From Gymnothorax reevesii (taxonomy: Eukaryota; Chordata; Actinopteri; Anguilliformes; Muraenidae): DNA of 64,000 nucleotides. The position numbers and the translations under genes are program-made. A model generated the notes under the pieces. The model saw only the letters and a program-made list of their open reading frames with translations. It was not told the DNA's origin and searched no databases. Positions 37,801 to 49,462 of the stretch are shown in pieces (position 1 is the stretch's first letter; every line of letters starts with the position of its first letter). The stretch covers positions 41,663,930 through 41,727,929 of the forward strand of contig CM056588.1 in the NCBI GenBank assembly GCA_029721435.1, written 5' to 3'.

Positions 37801-37845
37801 TTTTTGGTGCAGGAGAGATCACACCTTTCATTCTGAATAAAAAGA
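34811..37845. other. Unique sequence; no gene recognised
   Basis: It holds a CCCCACCACC-rich stretch near 35133-35160, a T16 run at 36227-36242, and a 30-bp tandem duplication at 36772-36831. The stretch 36080-36420 is low-repeat, but no function is apparent. Around 37155-37250, inverted words (TCAATCACAG with CTGTGATTGA, AGTGACAG with CTGTCACT) could fold into a two-armed hairpin. Short frames such as 35408-35647 and 37447-37704 are unsupported. Confidence 0.45.
36772..36831. repeat. 30-bp tandem duplication
   Basis: Two adjacent copies of RATAAATASGCATATGCAAT followed by ATTAACCCTG, differing at two positions. The CATATGCAAT core resembles a POU/octamer-type site, but the repeat may simply be a replication slip. 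Confidence 0.9.
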
Positions 37846-37853
37846 GACTAGAT

Positions 37854-38152
37854 CAGAGGTGGGCAATGAGGGCTGTATCTGTCCCTGGTTTTCGCACCAA
37901 CTTCTGGCGTTTAATTACTTCATTATCTAAATTAGCCAAACTATTTATGAAATCTGACATTTAAGGTGCATTTCTTTAAATTATAAATAAAGACTTTCTT
38001 GTCTCCCTACATAAAACATTTTTCTTTGATCAATTCTTTGCACAAATCTATACTTGCATTTGCAACCAGTTAGCTCAATTAGTCAGGGTAATTGATAGAA
38101 ATAAAAACCTGAATTCACACCAGCCCTGCAGGACCAGGATTGCCCACCCCTG
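37854..38152. mobile_element. hAT-type MITE, 299 bp, with perfect 8-bp target duplication
   Basis: The inverted ends are CAGAGGTGGGCAA (left) and TTGCCCACCCCTG (right). They are flanked by the identical octamer GACTAGAT at 37846-37853 and 38153-38160. An 8-bp target duplication with CAGGGGTGGGCAA-type ends is diagnostic of hAT elements. The interior has no transposase, so it is a non-autonomous copy. The intact duplication suggests a fairly young insertion. Confidence 0.95.
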
Positions 38153-38324
38153 GACTAGATAGAAGGTAAAGTCACTGGTTGTGGTGAGGTGAGTGGAGGG
38201 GAGATTGAGGGAATGTAAGATTTTTAGGAATAACCTAAAGCAGTTAAACTCAAACACTGCACTGCACACAGACCGAAAGAAGCCTCTCACGAAGAGTTGG
38301 GAATAAAGACCGAGTGAAGCCTCA

Positions 38325-39113
38325 GGGTTGGTATTCAATTCAATACTTAAGAAGAACAATTTTGTACTTAGTGCTGTACTTAAGTAAAAATTGGTCAAAG
38401 TTGGTATTCAAGTAAACTTTTGGCTAAGTATTTTGCCAGGTTTTTTCTCAGTCATACTAAGTAAAGATCTAATTACTTAAGTATTTTGGTATTCAAGTGC
38501 GGACAACTAAGTATTATGTCTTGTCCAGATTGGACACTTAAGTACAAGATCATTCTCAAAGAATCATTCGTCAGGACAAGACGCATCATCATGGCTGCTC
38601 TTCTCCATCTTCAATTCAACCATCAATGTGAACTTCGTCAGCATTTGACAATCCAGCGTTTACATCCAATTGACGCGTACAATGCTACAGAACTTATCAA
38701 AAGATATCACTTCAACTGGGAAGGGATCCTGCGCCTAACTCAGTTGATAGAGGACGACATCGCCCCAAAGGGCAATACCAACCGTCAAATCGCTCCATGG
38801 ATAGGCTGCGCACAGCCCTGCATTTCTACGCTACGGGATGCTTTCAGTGCACAGACGGAGATACCACCCACATCTCCCAGGTGTCAGTATCCTGGATCGT
38901 CGACACAGGGACATCGGCGTTTGCGAGGCGGCTCCATCAATTTGTCTGAATGCCCGTGAAGTCAAAATTTTGGCTAAGTAATTTACTTAGATATTGTTTG
39001 ACTAAGTAAATGTCTTAGACGCGTCTTGAATATGACTTAAGCATTTTTCTTAAACTTAGTTTTTTACTTGGCTAACTTTTACTGAGAGTAAGTATTGAAT
39101 TGAATACCGGCCC
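38325..39113 (+). mobile_element. PIF/Harbinger element, internally deleted
   Basis: Matching inverted ends: GGTATTCAATTCAATACTTA on the left (around 38330) and its exact complement on the right (around 39090-39109), with GGGTT and GGGCC outside. Subterminal regions on both sides are rich in ACTTAAGTA/CTAAGTA words in both orientations, probably subterminal binding-site clusters. About 790 bp remain, far below the several kilobases of autonomous Harbinger elements. The 3-bp target duplication could not be placed with certainty (CAG occurs next to both ends). Confidence 0.8.
38588..38959 (+). pseudogene. N-terminal remnant of PIF/Harbinger transposase
   Basis: The plus-strand frame contains ATELIKRYHFNWEGILRLTQ then a DDIAPKGN-type stretch, the conserved start of Harbinger nuclease-type transposases (family pattern: L-RYRF-R--I--L---L--DL). 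After NRQIAP the frame shifts by one base. The continuation in another frame reads ALHFYATGCFQCTDGDTTHI then SQVSVSWIV, the next conserved block. Sequence then stops at the right end of the element, so the DDE catalytic triad and the remaining two-thirds of the protein are absent. Open for 157 codons at 38486-38959 only because the frameshifted part happens to lack stops. Confidence 0.8.
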
Positions 39114-39331
39114 AGGTCCTGAGCGTCTGCTGCAGGGAGCCTGGATCTCAAGAAGCAGTGTGGGAATTGTAGTTCATGGTCATCTTATACTGTTACACTC
39201 ATCAGTCACTTCCCACTTCTGTATTAATTAGTCAAATTGTCCAGGTGATAAATTGTCATTACCTTGTCCATTTCACCGTGCATTCCTCACATTCCCACAC
39301 CTGTTTCTCATTGTACTCGTTTCTGAGTTTC

Positions 39332-39875
39332 ATGCTGTGCAAAAGTCTTAGGCACAATTAAAGGAATTTAAGAAGACAAAAATTCTTGTAAAAATAATGA
39401 AACAAAAAGTTTCTGATAACTGAGAAATGCACTATACAGAGCAGTGAACTGTTAAAAACAAAATCAAACCAAAAGTACTGCGACCAATAGTGTAGTGTTA
39501 TTTTGGCAAAAAAATTGAGGCACAGTCCTGTTGTGCTATAGTTTAATAAGCTGATTAGCTTTTTGCTTGTTCCAAGCAGAGTGGGAAACTTGCTACCGTT
39601 CTTTCGCAGACTGACTGTCTCACTTGTGTCTGTTCCTCCAAGAAATTGCAGACAGCCATGATGATTTCATCACAACCCTGTCAAGACCATTTTATCTATA
39701 TCAACTGCTTTTAATGAAATACAAACGCATTTATAATACCATTTTTTCATAAGCATTCGGAATTTCAGAAATTTTATCATCAACAACATTAATGTGGAAA
39801 ACAAACAGTAAACATCTAAAGCCAGATTTAAATGTAAAAAAAAAATAACGTGCCTAAGACTTTTTCCCAGCACTG
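39332..39875. mobile_element. Tc1/mariner-type MITE, 544 bp
   Basis: The left end TGCTGTGCAAAAGTCTTAGG CAC and the right end (complement of CAGTGCTGGGAAAAAGTCTT AGGCAC) form inverted repeats of about 25 bp. TA follows the right end (39876-39877); the left flanking TA is degraded. No transposase coding is visible. The GTGCAAAAGTCTTAGGCAC end is a familiar teleost Tc1-type terminus, recalled rather than searched. Confidence 0.8.
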
Positions 39876-40126
39876 TATTTAGGTTCACCACTTTTCAGGG
39901 TTCATTGCCAGATTGTCTTTGCGCCACTTTGTGCCCATCATTGCTCTCTCACATTTACTCTCGTGCTCCTAATACCTATGTTTTTCAAGGCTCTAACCAA
40001 AGACTGTCCTTTGATTGTGAACTACCAGCCTACACTGCGCTCCCTGCCTTGTTCTTGTTTTGGACAGTCCACACAAATAAGACTCTGCTTCTTCTGATCC
40101 TCTTATTGGCTCCATTATGCTCTAAG

Positions 40127-40310
40127 GAAGGGATCCTCAAATCTGGACCTTGAATCCAAACACAGCCCAGGCTTTCTGTTATCCCAGGCAAGTAAATGAA
40201 CAGATTGTGCCTCTGATTGGCCAGACTGTGTTAACACTTGACTCCCAGGTAAAGGAAGCGTGGGAAACCAGAAGTCCTCAGACCTCGTAGAGTGTGATTT
40301 GAGGACCGTG
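40127..40310. mobile_element. hAT-type MITE, 184 bp
   Basis: Imperfect inverted ends AGGGATCCTCAAATC and the complement of CACGGTCCTCAAATC are flanked by GCTCTAAG (40119-40126) and GCTCAAAG (40311-40318), an 8-bp target duplication with one mismatch. Non-coding interior. Older than the hAT MITE at 37854, judging by the decayed flanks and ends. Confidence 0.7.
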
Positions 40311-40328
40311 GCTCAAAGGGCTCTGATG

Positions 40329-40366
40329 TATATCATATCATATCATATCATATCATATCATTTCAT
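40329..40366. repeat. (ATATC)n pentanucleotide microsatellite
   Basis: About seven tandem ATATC units, ending in ATTTC. No other significance seen. Confidence 0.95.
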
Positions 40367-42625
40367 CTGGGTTATGCTTACATTTCCTTCCTCACTCATT
40401 TCCTCAGCGCACTTCCCCACACTGCCACCCCCTTATCCAATCCTCCTCTCCTTTCACCTCAAACTCCCTTTCGATCTGGTTTCATTTGATTCTAATGAGC
40501 CATAACAACTTGTTTTTGTTGTCCTTCCCCAAATCTCTCTGCTACAGTGTTTTGGATATCTTTTTGGATATCTTCTTCAGATGGTGTGAACCCTTTAACC
40601 CCTTTACTCACAATACAAATATTGCCACTTTTCCCTGTCATGCATTAGCCTTTTTTAGGCTTTATGACTCAGTATTTGTGTTACGGAGACTTTGGAGAAT
40701 TATTCCAGTGAAGCAAGACATTTTGAAAATCAATTTCAGAATTGTTTAGGGATTAAATTTCAGAATTAACAGATGCCGGCCTCTTATCTGCGCAAAGGGG
40801 AGCAAACTTTCACATGTGCCTGCATGTGCATCCATTCACACACACCCCAACACACAAGCATGCACACAAGTGCTCGCATGCGGCCGCCTTGATGACAGCA
40901 AAAATCAAGCATGGCCAGAGAACGGCAAGAAAAGCTCTCTGCCAACACAGGATTTCATATTGATTTAGAGGACGAACACTGGACGCCATGTGCACTTGCA
41001 CGTTCAAATGGCTCCCATAATTCAAAGGAAATCTGACATCTGAAACAGTGCAGTGAAAGCTTCCCCGAGGCCTTCAGCGAGACGGCACGGACCGGAGACC
41101 CAGAGTGGGAGAAAAGCTGTTCCTTCCTCTCCAGCGTCTGATCGGAATCAGCCCTACCCTCAGTAACCTGCTGCGTTTCAAAAAAAACGTTCTATTTCTT
41201 TATTTTTCCCGAGGGTTTCTCAGAGATGAGAGCCAGAGGAGAACGTCTCAGAATGAAGACAAACATGCGTTCACTGCTCACCACATGGTAAGGGCGGGTA
41301 ACAGCCGGTGACGGGACGTTCGATCAAACCTGCGGGAGTATCAGCCGAGGGATGCCTTCTCTGTTTGGCTCTACCAGCCCAGACCTGCCCATACTGTGTG
41401 TAGGTGAGCATGGACACGCATCCGCATATACAGTCTATAGGAGAGTGTGTATGTACATATGTCTATAACTGTGTGCGTGTGTGCGTGTCCATGTACAGGC
41501 ACATAAGTCATAACCTGATTTTCTATGTGTGCGGGCACGTACATGAATGTATGCGTCTGTGTGTGTGTGTGTGAGTGTGTGTGTCCATATGCACGCGCAT
41601 AAGTCATCATCTGTGTGTGCGGGCATGTACATTTACGTATGCATGAGCATAAGCCTGTCGGTGTGTGTATACCCGCATGTGAGTGAGAGCAGAAAAACAT
41701 CGCTCCCACCCAGCCCCCCCACCAGAGTCAGTGTTTTCCAGCAGAGGAAGAGGGTCCACAGAAGGGGTCAGGTGAGGACACTGGGGGGCCCCCTCCCCGG
41801 GTGCGAAGCGGGGAGCATTTTTTAAGCGCAAACGCCGCCCCACCAGCTCCAGCCCGTTAAAACAAACACACCGACCCCGGGGCCCCGAGACGTGGCCAAG
41901 ACCGCGAGCGGAGGTTAAAACAACATCATCTGCGACATTAATTTCAATTAAAGCCCCTCATTGCGAGGTGCTTTGATCCCCGCCACTCTCCAGAACCCCC
42001 ATGCGCCTGACGGATTGTGTGGTTGCGATAATTAGAAGGGGGGCGGCAAACTGTTCGGGGGTTTGAGGTGATTCCTTTCTTTTTTTTGGGGGTGGGGGGG
42101 TGATGGAGGTGGGGGTAGGGGGTTAGAGGCAACTGTGTTTAATTTCTGAAAGCCCACTGTTGACATTGAGGAGGGGAGAGGGGGATGGGGGGCAGGGATT
42201 TCTGCGAAACAGTGGTGGTATAAGCGGGCTGTTTACGCTCGGCACCAGCTGGCCACTCCGTCTGAAATGTCCGCATGTTTACTCCTTCCACTCCAAAGAC
42301 AGAAACAAAAGAGGGAAAAAGACATTTCCCTCGAGGGGCCAAAAAATTTGGACAGTTCCAACGCTAGCCGAAAGCTTTACCCGTGCCAATACGATTTGTT
42401 GCAGCTCGACACCATTGCCCGTCTAACTCACTTCATTCCCCCCTTCCTCACGGGCATCCCCCCTCACCAAAAAAACATGAAAACCCCAAGTGGTGACAGA
42501 TGGCACTGCAGTTTATTAAACTTACAGTCCAAAAAGCTAAATTCCCCTTTTAAGTCCATTAAATACTACGCACTAACCCAGGAAAAAATATACTACAATG
42601 CCAGTTTTGAAGAGGTTGACACATT
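40367..42625. other. Unique region with GT tract and enhancer-like island; no gene recognised
   Basis: 41400-41680 contains interrupted GTGTGT/GCGTGT words. 41815-42060 is GC-richer and contains CATTAATTTCAATTAAAGC and GCGATAATTAGAAG, looking like a conserved non-coding element by composition. 42060-42125 is G-rich with runs of 5-7 G. Reading frames on both strands (41371-41709, 42267-42638 and others) show no domains. Confidence 0.45.
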
Positions 42626-42815
42626 ATGGAAAATGTAAATAAAATCAAAAAAGGGATGATCTGAAAAATCCACTCACTTTCTTCTATTCTGAAAACACTC
42701 CAAGAGAACATTGTTTAACACTAACTTGTGACTTTATTGAAAATATAAGCGGATTTCAAGTCTGATGACAACAACAGACTCCAAAAAAGTTGGCACAGGG
42801 GCAATAAATCAACGC
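42626..42815 (+). mobile_element. Solo end of a teleost Tc1-like element
   Basis: AAATGTAAATAAAATCAAAA and GACTCCAAAAAAGTTGGCAC AGGGGCA resemble, in order, the terminal and subterminal segments of a common fish Tc1-like family also seen at 58745-59060. No transposase coding follows, so this is a left-end fragment only. Confidence 0.55.
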
Positions 42816-42834
42816 TGTCCAAATTAACCCCCAA

Positions 42835-43035
42835 GGGACCAAGTGGGGTCATTTACGACCCCAGACGTATATTTTTATGTGCTGTTTTGGTATTTTAAAT
42901 CAGAAAAAAATGTTTCCTTCCATTATTTTGTTCAGCCATTCCTCTTACAACTTTTCATAGGTTTTTAAAGGAATTGGACCACTGCCACGGCAAGGTATTT
43001 GAAAGATATGTGGGGTCATGTACGCCCCCTGAGAT
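42835..43035. repeat. Possible MITE with GGGGTCAT..ACGACCCC words
   Basis: GTGGGGTCATTTACGACCCC near 42844 is an internally palindromic word, and TGTGGGGTCATGTACGCCCC recurs near 43010 in the same orientation. Similar words occur at the ends of some fish non-autonomous elements, but inverted termini and a target duplication were not established. Unclassified. Confidence 0.35.
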
Positions 43036-46000
43036 ACAGGAGTGTTGATAAAAGAGCACTCAGAGGCTGCACACCTCATCCAAAGCAAATTATTTTTTCC
43101 TAGTAGAGACAAGAAATGTGCATCCAGAGGGAGCAGATACCATCCATCAAACGACAAAAATAACTCACTTAATCCATTAATCCTGTTAATTGGGCCTATA
43201 TGTCCATTTTTAATTTATAAATATTTTAGCTCCTTAGTAGGATACCCAGCTGAGATCAATAATTCAATAATTTGAATCTTGCACCAACATCTACCCCTGT
43301 GTTCATTTTGGTGCAGGTCACACAATTAGTCTTTGGTGTAAAGTTGGCAATGTATGAACACAAACAAATAAAACTTCCTTGGCAGGGGTAAAAATAACTG
43401 AAAATCAAGTTATTCCCAACGATGCTATTAACTGAGGAGGTCAGTCTCTCAGTGCAGTCTCTCACGATGACTGAAATAGACAGAAGCACAAAAAAAAAAC
43501 ACACACAAGATCATGAGCAAATGCACAGACAGGCATGTACACGCTCAGGAAGGTAGAGAGAGGCATACGTGCACACACACATACGTGCACGTGTGACAGA
43601 AACACGTACGGTCACACATGCCTGCGGCCGCACATGCTCACAAGTATTCTGGAATATTAGCAACAGATGCCGCCAACAGATGTGTGAGTGTGTGTGCGCG
43701 TGTGTGTGTGTGAGAAAGAGAGCACAAACATGCCGATTCACCACCAGGGCTCCTCCAGTGACTGTCATAACCCATTTAGTGATGGACACGAAGACAGGCC
43801 AAGGAACGGCCTGTTCCTCCAGTGCTTGAAATAGACCATCCGGGACCCAGCTGCTCACAGGTAACAGCATTTCTCCTTCATCTCCCGCTCAAACCGAGCC
43901 GTAATGGCTGACAGACGTGACCATCAAAAATGAGCAGTCGAGCATGCCTGCTGATTATATCTGGGTATGAGGTCATCTGAAATCGCAGGTTAAAAAAAGG
44001 CTATGTTGAGGCAAATTTTTAAAAAGTTGCGATGAGGTCATAGTCCTTATTTCAGACAGATGTTCTGTCTTTTCCTTTGACAGAAAATTCAAAACATAAA
44101 TCTGTAAATTAGCAATAGCTTCTCAGGTTAAAGTAATTCTCCCAATTAAAAACTGTATGGATTCAAAAAGGTGCTTGAAACATTACTGGGGGATTTTTGT
44201 CAAAGCTGGTTCATAAGCATTACACAAATCCTGCTAATTTTTTCAAGCCATACATCCAAGCTGGATAAATCTCCTGCCACCAGACAAATACCCAAGGTGC
44301 TCTGCAGTACTGAGATCCAGAAGAGCGCATGCCTATGGAACAGGAACTCAGTCATGCTGGTGCAACTGGCCAGAGATGTGCATTTAGTGGCAAGTCACAA
44401 TACCCTGCTAGAATCATCCATTTAACAAAGGGGCAGACTCTGGCCGTGTAGGGAGCACAGTGCAGTGATAATGCCTTGGTATGCCACAGGGCTCAAATGA
44501 TGCTCTCTTGGTATAACAAAATCAAAGAAAAATGTTCCCTGCACCATTGCACCACCAGGAACTATTCATTTATGCTGGTTACACCAATTCTAACTTGGCC
44601 AACTGTAAGATGTAGCAAAACTTAAGACTCACCACAACAAGCAACATGTTTCCAAACCTCAATCAGCCAGTTTAAGAATCCACTGCACTCAAATCTTCCT
44701 GTTCTAAATAGGCACAAGTCTGCTCCAGTCTAGACAGTGATGCTCTAGTGCCGTTATTGGCATTCGTGACCTTTCTGCTACCTTGAATGAGATTCCCAAT
44801 TCTCCACCTGGGCGTTCCATTTCACACTGTGTTTTGGGCCACAGAACTTCCCCTCACTGGCGACATTTTTGTCTTCTTTGTTCACCAATGTCCTCTAAAC
44901 TCCGCAGTCAATACCCTTATTCTTCAAATTACTGTCCAAAAAGTCTGAGAACTGCAGGCTTTCCACCCTTTCTTTACAGAGGAATGAATTGTCGCGACAG
45001 TCTGGCCAATTGTCAGTGCTAATTGTTCAGTGACTTTCAAGGCAGAAAAGAAGACCAGGGACAGGATTTGAATTCAAGGGCCAGATTTGAGGACCACACC
45101 CAGTACTACAGTAGAGTCCACGATAACCTTATATGCTACAGCAGTCTGTGCTTGTTTGACTCTTCCGTCTTTACACCCATCTCAGCCTCATTTTCCACTA
45201 ATTTGGAATCAAGAACTGACACCTTTCTGTTCACCGCTGTACCTGTTTGTTGTAGTTCAGAAGAGCCTAGTCTTCATCACTCCTGAGACACAATGAAGTG
45301 GTGAAATTGTGTCTCGTATGAACCACGACAAGTAGCCAAACAGTCCAATTCCTCTCTGCCATCCACCAGACACTGAGACAGGGAGGATGAACAGATGCTG
45401 CTCGCACAGACTGACTGCGGGAGGCCATCAGACCACAGGGGGGCGCCGATGTGCGACGAGATCCAGACGTCCGGCTGAGGACTGACAATTTTTATGTCCA
45501 CGGTCCAGCAATAGCAATGTTCCTGGCTTGTGGTCTGGGGTCAAGAATGTCCTCAACTCAAATCAGTAATGAGAGGCAGGTAATTTAACTCCACAAAATC
45601 AAAAATCAGCACAGAATTCCACGGAACAGAAAACACACAAACATCACTTCTATGCTGTCAATGCCAAGGTTAAGAGATAAGTTTATCTGTTAAAACATTA
45701 AGGCTCTTTGGAAAACGGTTTGAAGCATTTCTCTACGTCGTATTCAATAAAAATATTCATTCTAATATCAGGGACCAGCTTTAAAAAAAATAAATAAAAA
45801 TTTTCCACATTTTGTGAAAAACCACAGTATCTCGATTGTACTTTTCAGTGTATTTACAGTACAGTCAATTTCCATAAGCGTGGCCTTGAAATTAGCTGGA
45901 AGACATTTCCTATTGTATGCTGTAATGGCACAATTTCACCACTCCGTTTCCCAACTCGACTGCTGCCAGCTTACAGTGGGGCCCTGGTAAACATTTGCGG

Positions 46001-47714
46001 TCCTGTCAGAAATGGAGCCGCTCGGGTCAGAACCGGGGCTCCAAACACAGGGTACTGTTCTCTCCCGGCGGGGGAAAAAAAAGCGCGACATTTTCAGCTT
46101 TTTTTTTTTAAATGAAAAGTAAAAAAAAATAGCTGCAGAGAGCGGAACAGAAGTCGCGCGGTGGATGCATTTCAAAGCGGCTGCCTGTAATAGCGGGTGT
46201 TTAAGAGGGCGCGCACTGCGGGAGCCTGATGTGGGGAAACCCTCACGCTTTACTGAAGGGACGGAGCCGGCTAAAATAGCTGGAAAACCCATGACATCAT
46301 CCCAGAGGAGGAAAAAAAAAAAAAATCCCCTTGGAGCCCGATTCACAAACGTTTCTAATTAGAGCAGAGGGGGATATGGAGACCAGACCCTGGGGGGGGG
46401 GGGTGTCAGAGAGGGGGAGCTGGTAGTGTGAGAGTGTTAGTCTACATGCGTGTGTGTGTGTGTGTGTGTGTGCGCAGCACTAGGTGTGTATGTGTGTGCG
46501 TGTGCAGCTGTGCACGTGTGTAGGTACAGCACATGAGTGCGCACGGATAAGTTTGCTTACACACGTGCATGTTTCTGAATGCCTGTTTCTGTTTGTTTGT
46601 GTATCTGACAAGGATAATGGGGTCATCTGGTGGTCTAGATGAACTCAAATTGCAATCATCTGCCAAAAAAAAAACAGGGAGCCGAGCAATACAGCACATC
46701 CACTGACTGTGTGATACCTGGGTTACGATACTCTCGGTAAGGCCGCGCAAACAGCATATTACTGTTTGGAGGGGGACTGGAAAGGGGGAGAACTGATTGG
46801 ATATGGGAAAAGTAGGACAAAACAGAGAAAAAAAAACTAAGACAACTCATATGAACCAGCTTAGCAACCCTACCCCAAAAAAAACATCATTTTCAAAAAC
46901 AGAGCAAGGGCAATACAGTAGAAAGGTGGGAGTACAGGAGCTCAAATGGAAATTCAAACGCAGCTCAGGGGAACACCAACCCCCCCGCCTACACCAGACC
47001 CCCGTATCACCCTCTGCCCCCACCCCGTAATCTCCTCATCCCACCCCATCATACATGTTTTCCAGCACCTCAATCCTGACTCATACACAGATACGGTATC
47101 CGCTCTACGCACTGTGACTAAGAGCAGAACTTTGTGTGTGTGCGCGCGCGTGTGTGTGTGTGAGTGCGTGTGTGCGCTGCTCAGGCAGTGTAAACGTCTA
47201 GGTTTATTGGCATAAGTGGGCATTTGCGTATGTTCGTGCAAATGTACGTGGGTATATCTGTATGCGCGTGCTCTCATGTGTGCACCACTGATCATGTGTG
47301 AACAAAACAGCACAGGACAGAGTTCACTCCATACTCTCTTAAAGCCGTAAGAAACACAGTAAAAGTCATGAGGGTAGCAGAGAACAAAAACGCTTAACCA
47401 ACCCACCATGATGCCAAATTTTCCTCATGAACAACAACAGAGGGCAGTTTAAAGCCAAGGCCTGATTTAAAAACTCGGTGTGAACACACTTATTTTTAAC
47501 ACCAAACATACTTTCAATTTAATGCTCCGCATCTCCTGCCAAGTCATGTTTTTTCCTGCGGCCGCTATGGCAACCAGCTGAGCAGTGGCATTACAGGATG
47601 TGCCACCAAGCACTAAGAGACCATATCTTAAATTAACACCAAAAAAAAAAATCCAAAAATCACTTAATTTTACTTTCTTTGATCATTGCTCTACTCACTC
47701 TGTTAAAATAGGCC
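43036..47714. other. Unique region with GT tracts; no gene recognised
   Basis: Alternating tracts lie at 43560-43715, (GT)n at 46447-46511 and 47130-47175. A small perfect-stem hairpin (GAGACACAAT / ATTGTGTCTC) is at 45286-45316. 45850-46370 is low-repeat, CpG-containing DNA with an AAATTAGCTGG word and might be regulatory. A G11 run lies at about 46391-46401. Frames such as 44783-45022, 45267-45501 and 46954-47409 were examined and show no recognisable domains. Confidence 0.45.
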
Positions 47715-48070
47715 ATTTGTTCAAGGCTTGCAGTCAATTAAGAACATGGGGTTGAGATTAGGGCTCTTTGAAGGCCATTCAGGGTCCACTGCCCCAGTCT
47801 TAACAAACCACATATGGGCGTCGCTGTGAGCATTGGGGGCACTGTCATGCAAAAACAGGAAAGAGTCTTCCCAAACTGTTGGAAGAACACAATGATCCGG
47901 TGCACATTCCATGGTATAGAGTCAAGACGATCATTCAGTGGCGAAGCCCAAACCATGAAAAACAGCACCAGACCACCAGTGTCCATATACACTTTTAGCC
48001 ACGCAGTGCACATAGTATTATATTCATTTTTCGAATTTCGCATGCACCCGCTGCCCTTTTGCGAAGGATT
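47715..48070 (-). pseudogene. Tc1-like transposase C-terminal fragment
   Basis: Minus-strand frames at 47721-47912 and 47738-48043 together show a GLVLFFMVWASP region (family norm VMVWGCFSW.G), then CVLPTVWEDSFLFLHDSAPN AHS and MWFVKTGAVDPEW then SKSPNLNP. These correspond to the conserved second-Asp block (norm QHDNAPVHKARS) and the SPDLNPIEHLW block of fish Tc1 transposases. The second Asp remains, while the final Glu block is lost (NPMFLID). One frameshift separates the two pieces. No terminal repeats were found, so this is an isolated fragment from a third or fourth Tc1 lineage. Confidence 0.75.
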
Positions 48071-48777
48071 TCAGGGTGTAATCCAAACAGCATGTGCGGT
48101 CAGATCAGAAGAATTCAATAAACAAGTACCAAATATGTGGGATAGCAACAACAGGACAGAGAGAATGAAGCGATTTCAGGAAAGAATTCAATTCACTGAA
48201 GTCATCCCTGTAAACAATGGGTAATCCTTTACGTGACTTAAAATTCTGAAAACATTCATAAGTCATTAACCAAGCTTAGTTATTTCTGCTTTATTTAATC
48301 AGAAACATAATAGGCCTGTTTTTCTGGAGCTGTTGGTCAGCTTGTTTGCCGGGGTAGTCCAACCTTAGCCAGGGTTTGACAAATATACCTGAACAACAGG
48401 TCCGATGGAATGTCTGTGGAATGTTCTGGTCACCCCAAGAGTGATGGGGGTGGTATTGTGGAATAAAAATCACTTCACTTTCAGAAAAGTCTTTAGGAAA
48501 TAACAGATTTTCCCCAAGGTCAGATAGCTTACACACAAGAACTCCAAAACAAACAGTGACCCGCAAGTACACGCACACAAAGACGGAACAAAAAAACACA
48601 GGTTTCCACGCAGCAGTGGGTCTTAACCAGAGTCAGAAGAGCCTTAATTATCATGTGTTATTGAGACAAAGCTGTTTTGATAGAGATTCCGCAGCAGAGG
48701 AATTTTCCATGTGGCGATGCATAAATAGCCAAGATGTTTAAGCGTGGCGCTAGCAGGAGAAGGGGGAAAAAAGAGAC
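48071..48777. other. Unique sequence; no gene recognised
   Basis: No repeat, RNA or protein similarity noted. The 102-codon minus-strand frame at 48291-48599 has no domain. Confidence 0.4.
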
Positions 48778-48780
48778 TAA

Positions 48781-48951
48781 AGCCGCTTTCACACTGGACG
48801 CGAAACGAATTTTTCGCACGACAGATTATATTCAAAGTCAATTCAAAGACGCGAATACCCGTGTTTCGCGTGTATTCGCGTCTTTCCACTGTCTTTGAAT
48901 GTAATCGGTTGTGCGAAAAAAATTCGTTTCGCGTCCTGTGTGAAAGCAGCT
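48781..48951. mobile_element. PIF/Harbinger-type MITE, 171 bp (copy 1)
   Basis: Long inverted arms starting AGCCGCTTTCACACTGGACG and ending with the complement of AGCTGCTTTCACACAGGACG. TAA directly flanks both sides (48778-48780 and 48952-48954). A TWA 3-bp target duplication points to the PIF/Harbinger superfamily. The arms include CGCGAAACGAATTTTTCGCA and fold over most of the element. A related copy is at 50024-50171. Confidence 0.9.
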
Positions 48952-49462
48952 TAATCCGATAGCTTTGTTTTGACCAGATTTCAGCCGCCGCATACACAAA
49001 GGAACTGATGTAATATGTTTACATAAACTTGAATGAGGAAAGGCAATATAGGACAGCCAAACACGTCAGACAGACACAATGAAATGAACAGCCGTGACCG
49101 AGGTGTGTAAACTTCTCCAAAAGGCCGTTAAGAAGGAAATCTGTTTCTCCACATGATGAGCCAACTCCACTTGAGGCGTAACCCCCTGCCCCTCATGCCC
49201 TGACCGATGAAGCTTTCCGCCAGAGCTACAAGTTACACTGAGTAGCACAACCCGCAGCCTCAATCTGTTGTGCAAATACATGTCTGTGCAACACTGTACA
49301 CACCTGTGTCTCGAAAATAAGAGAATCCAAACACTTCTCTCTGCACACAAGTACACAGCCCACAGTAGACTGATTGTGCTGGGGAAAAAAATCCTTCCCT
49401 AACCAAACTTCAGAAAAGCAGTCCCGCAGGTAGAGAAACGTTTTCTATAGAAAGAAATGCAT

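Noticed and set aside
38486..38959. 157-codon ORF as an intact gene
   Set aside because: Contains a frameshifted N-terminal Harbinger transposase remnant lacking the catalytic region; it lies inside a deleted element.
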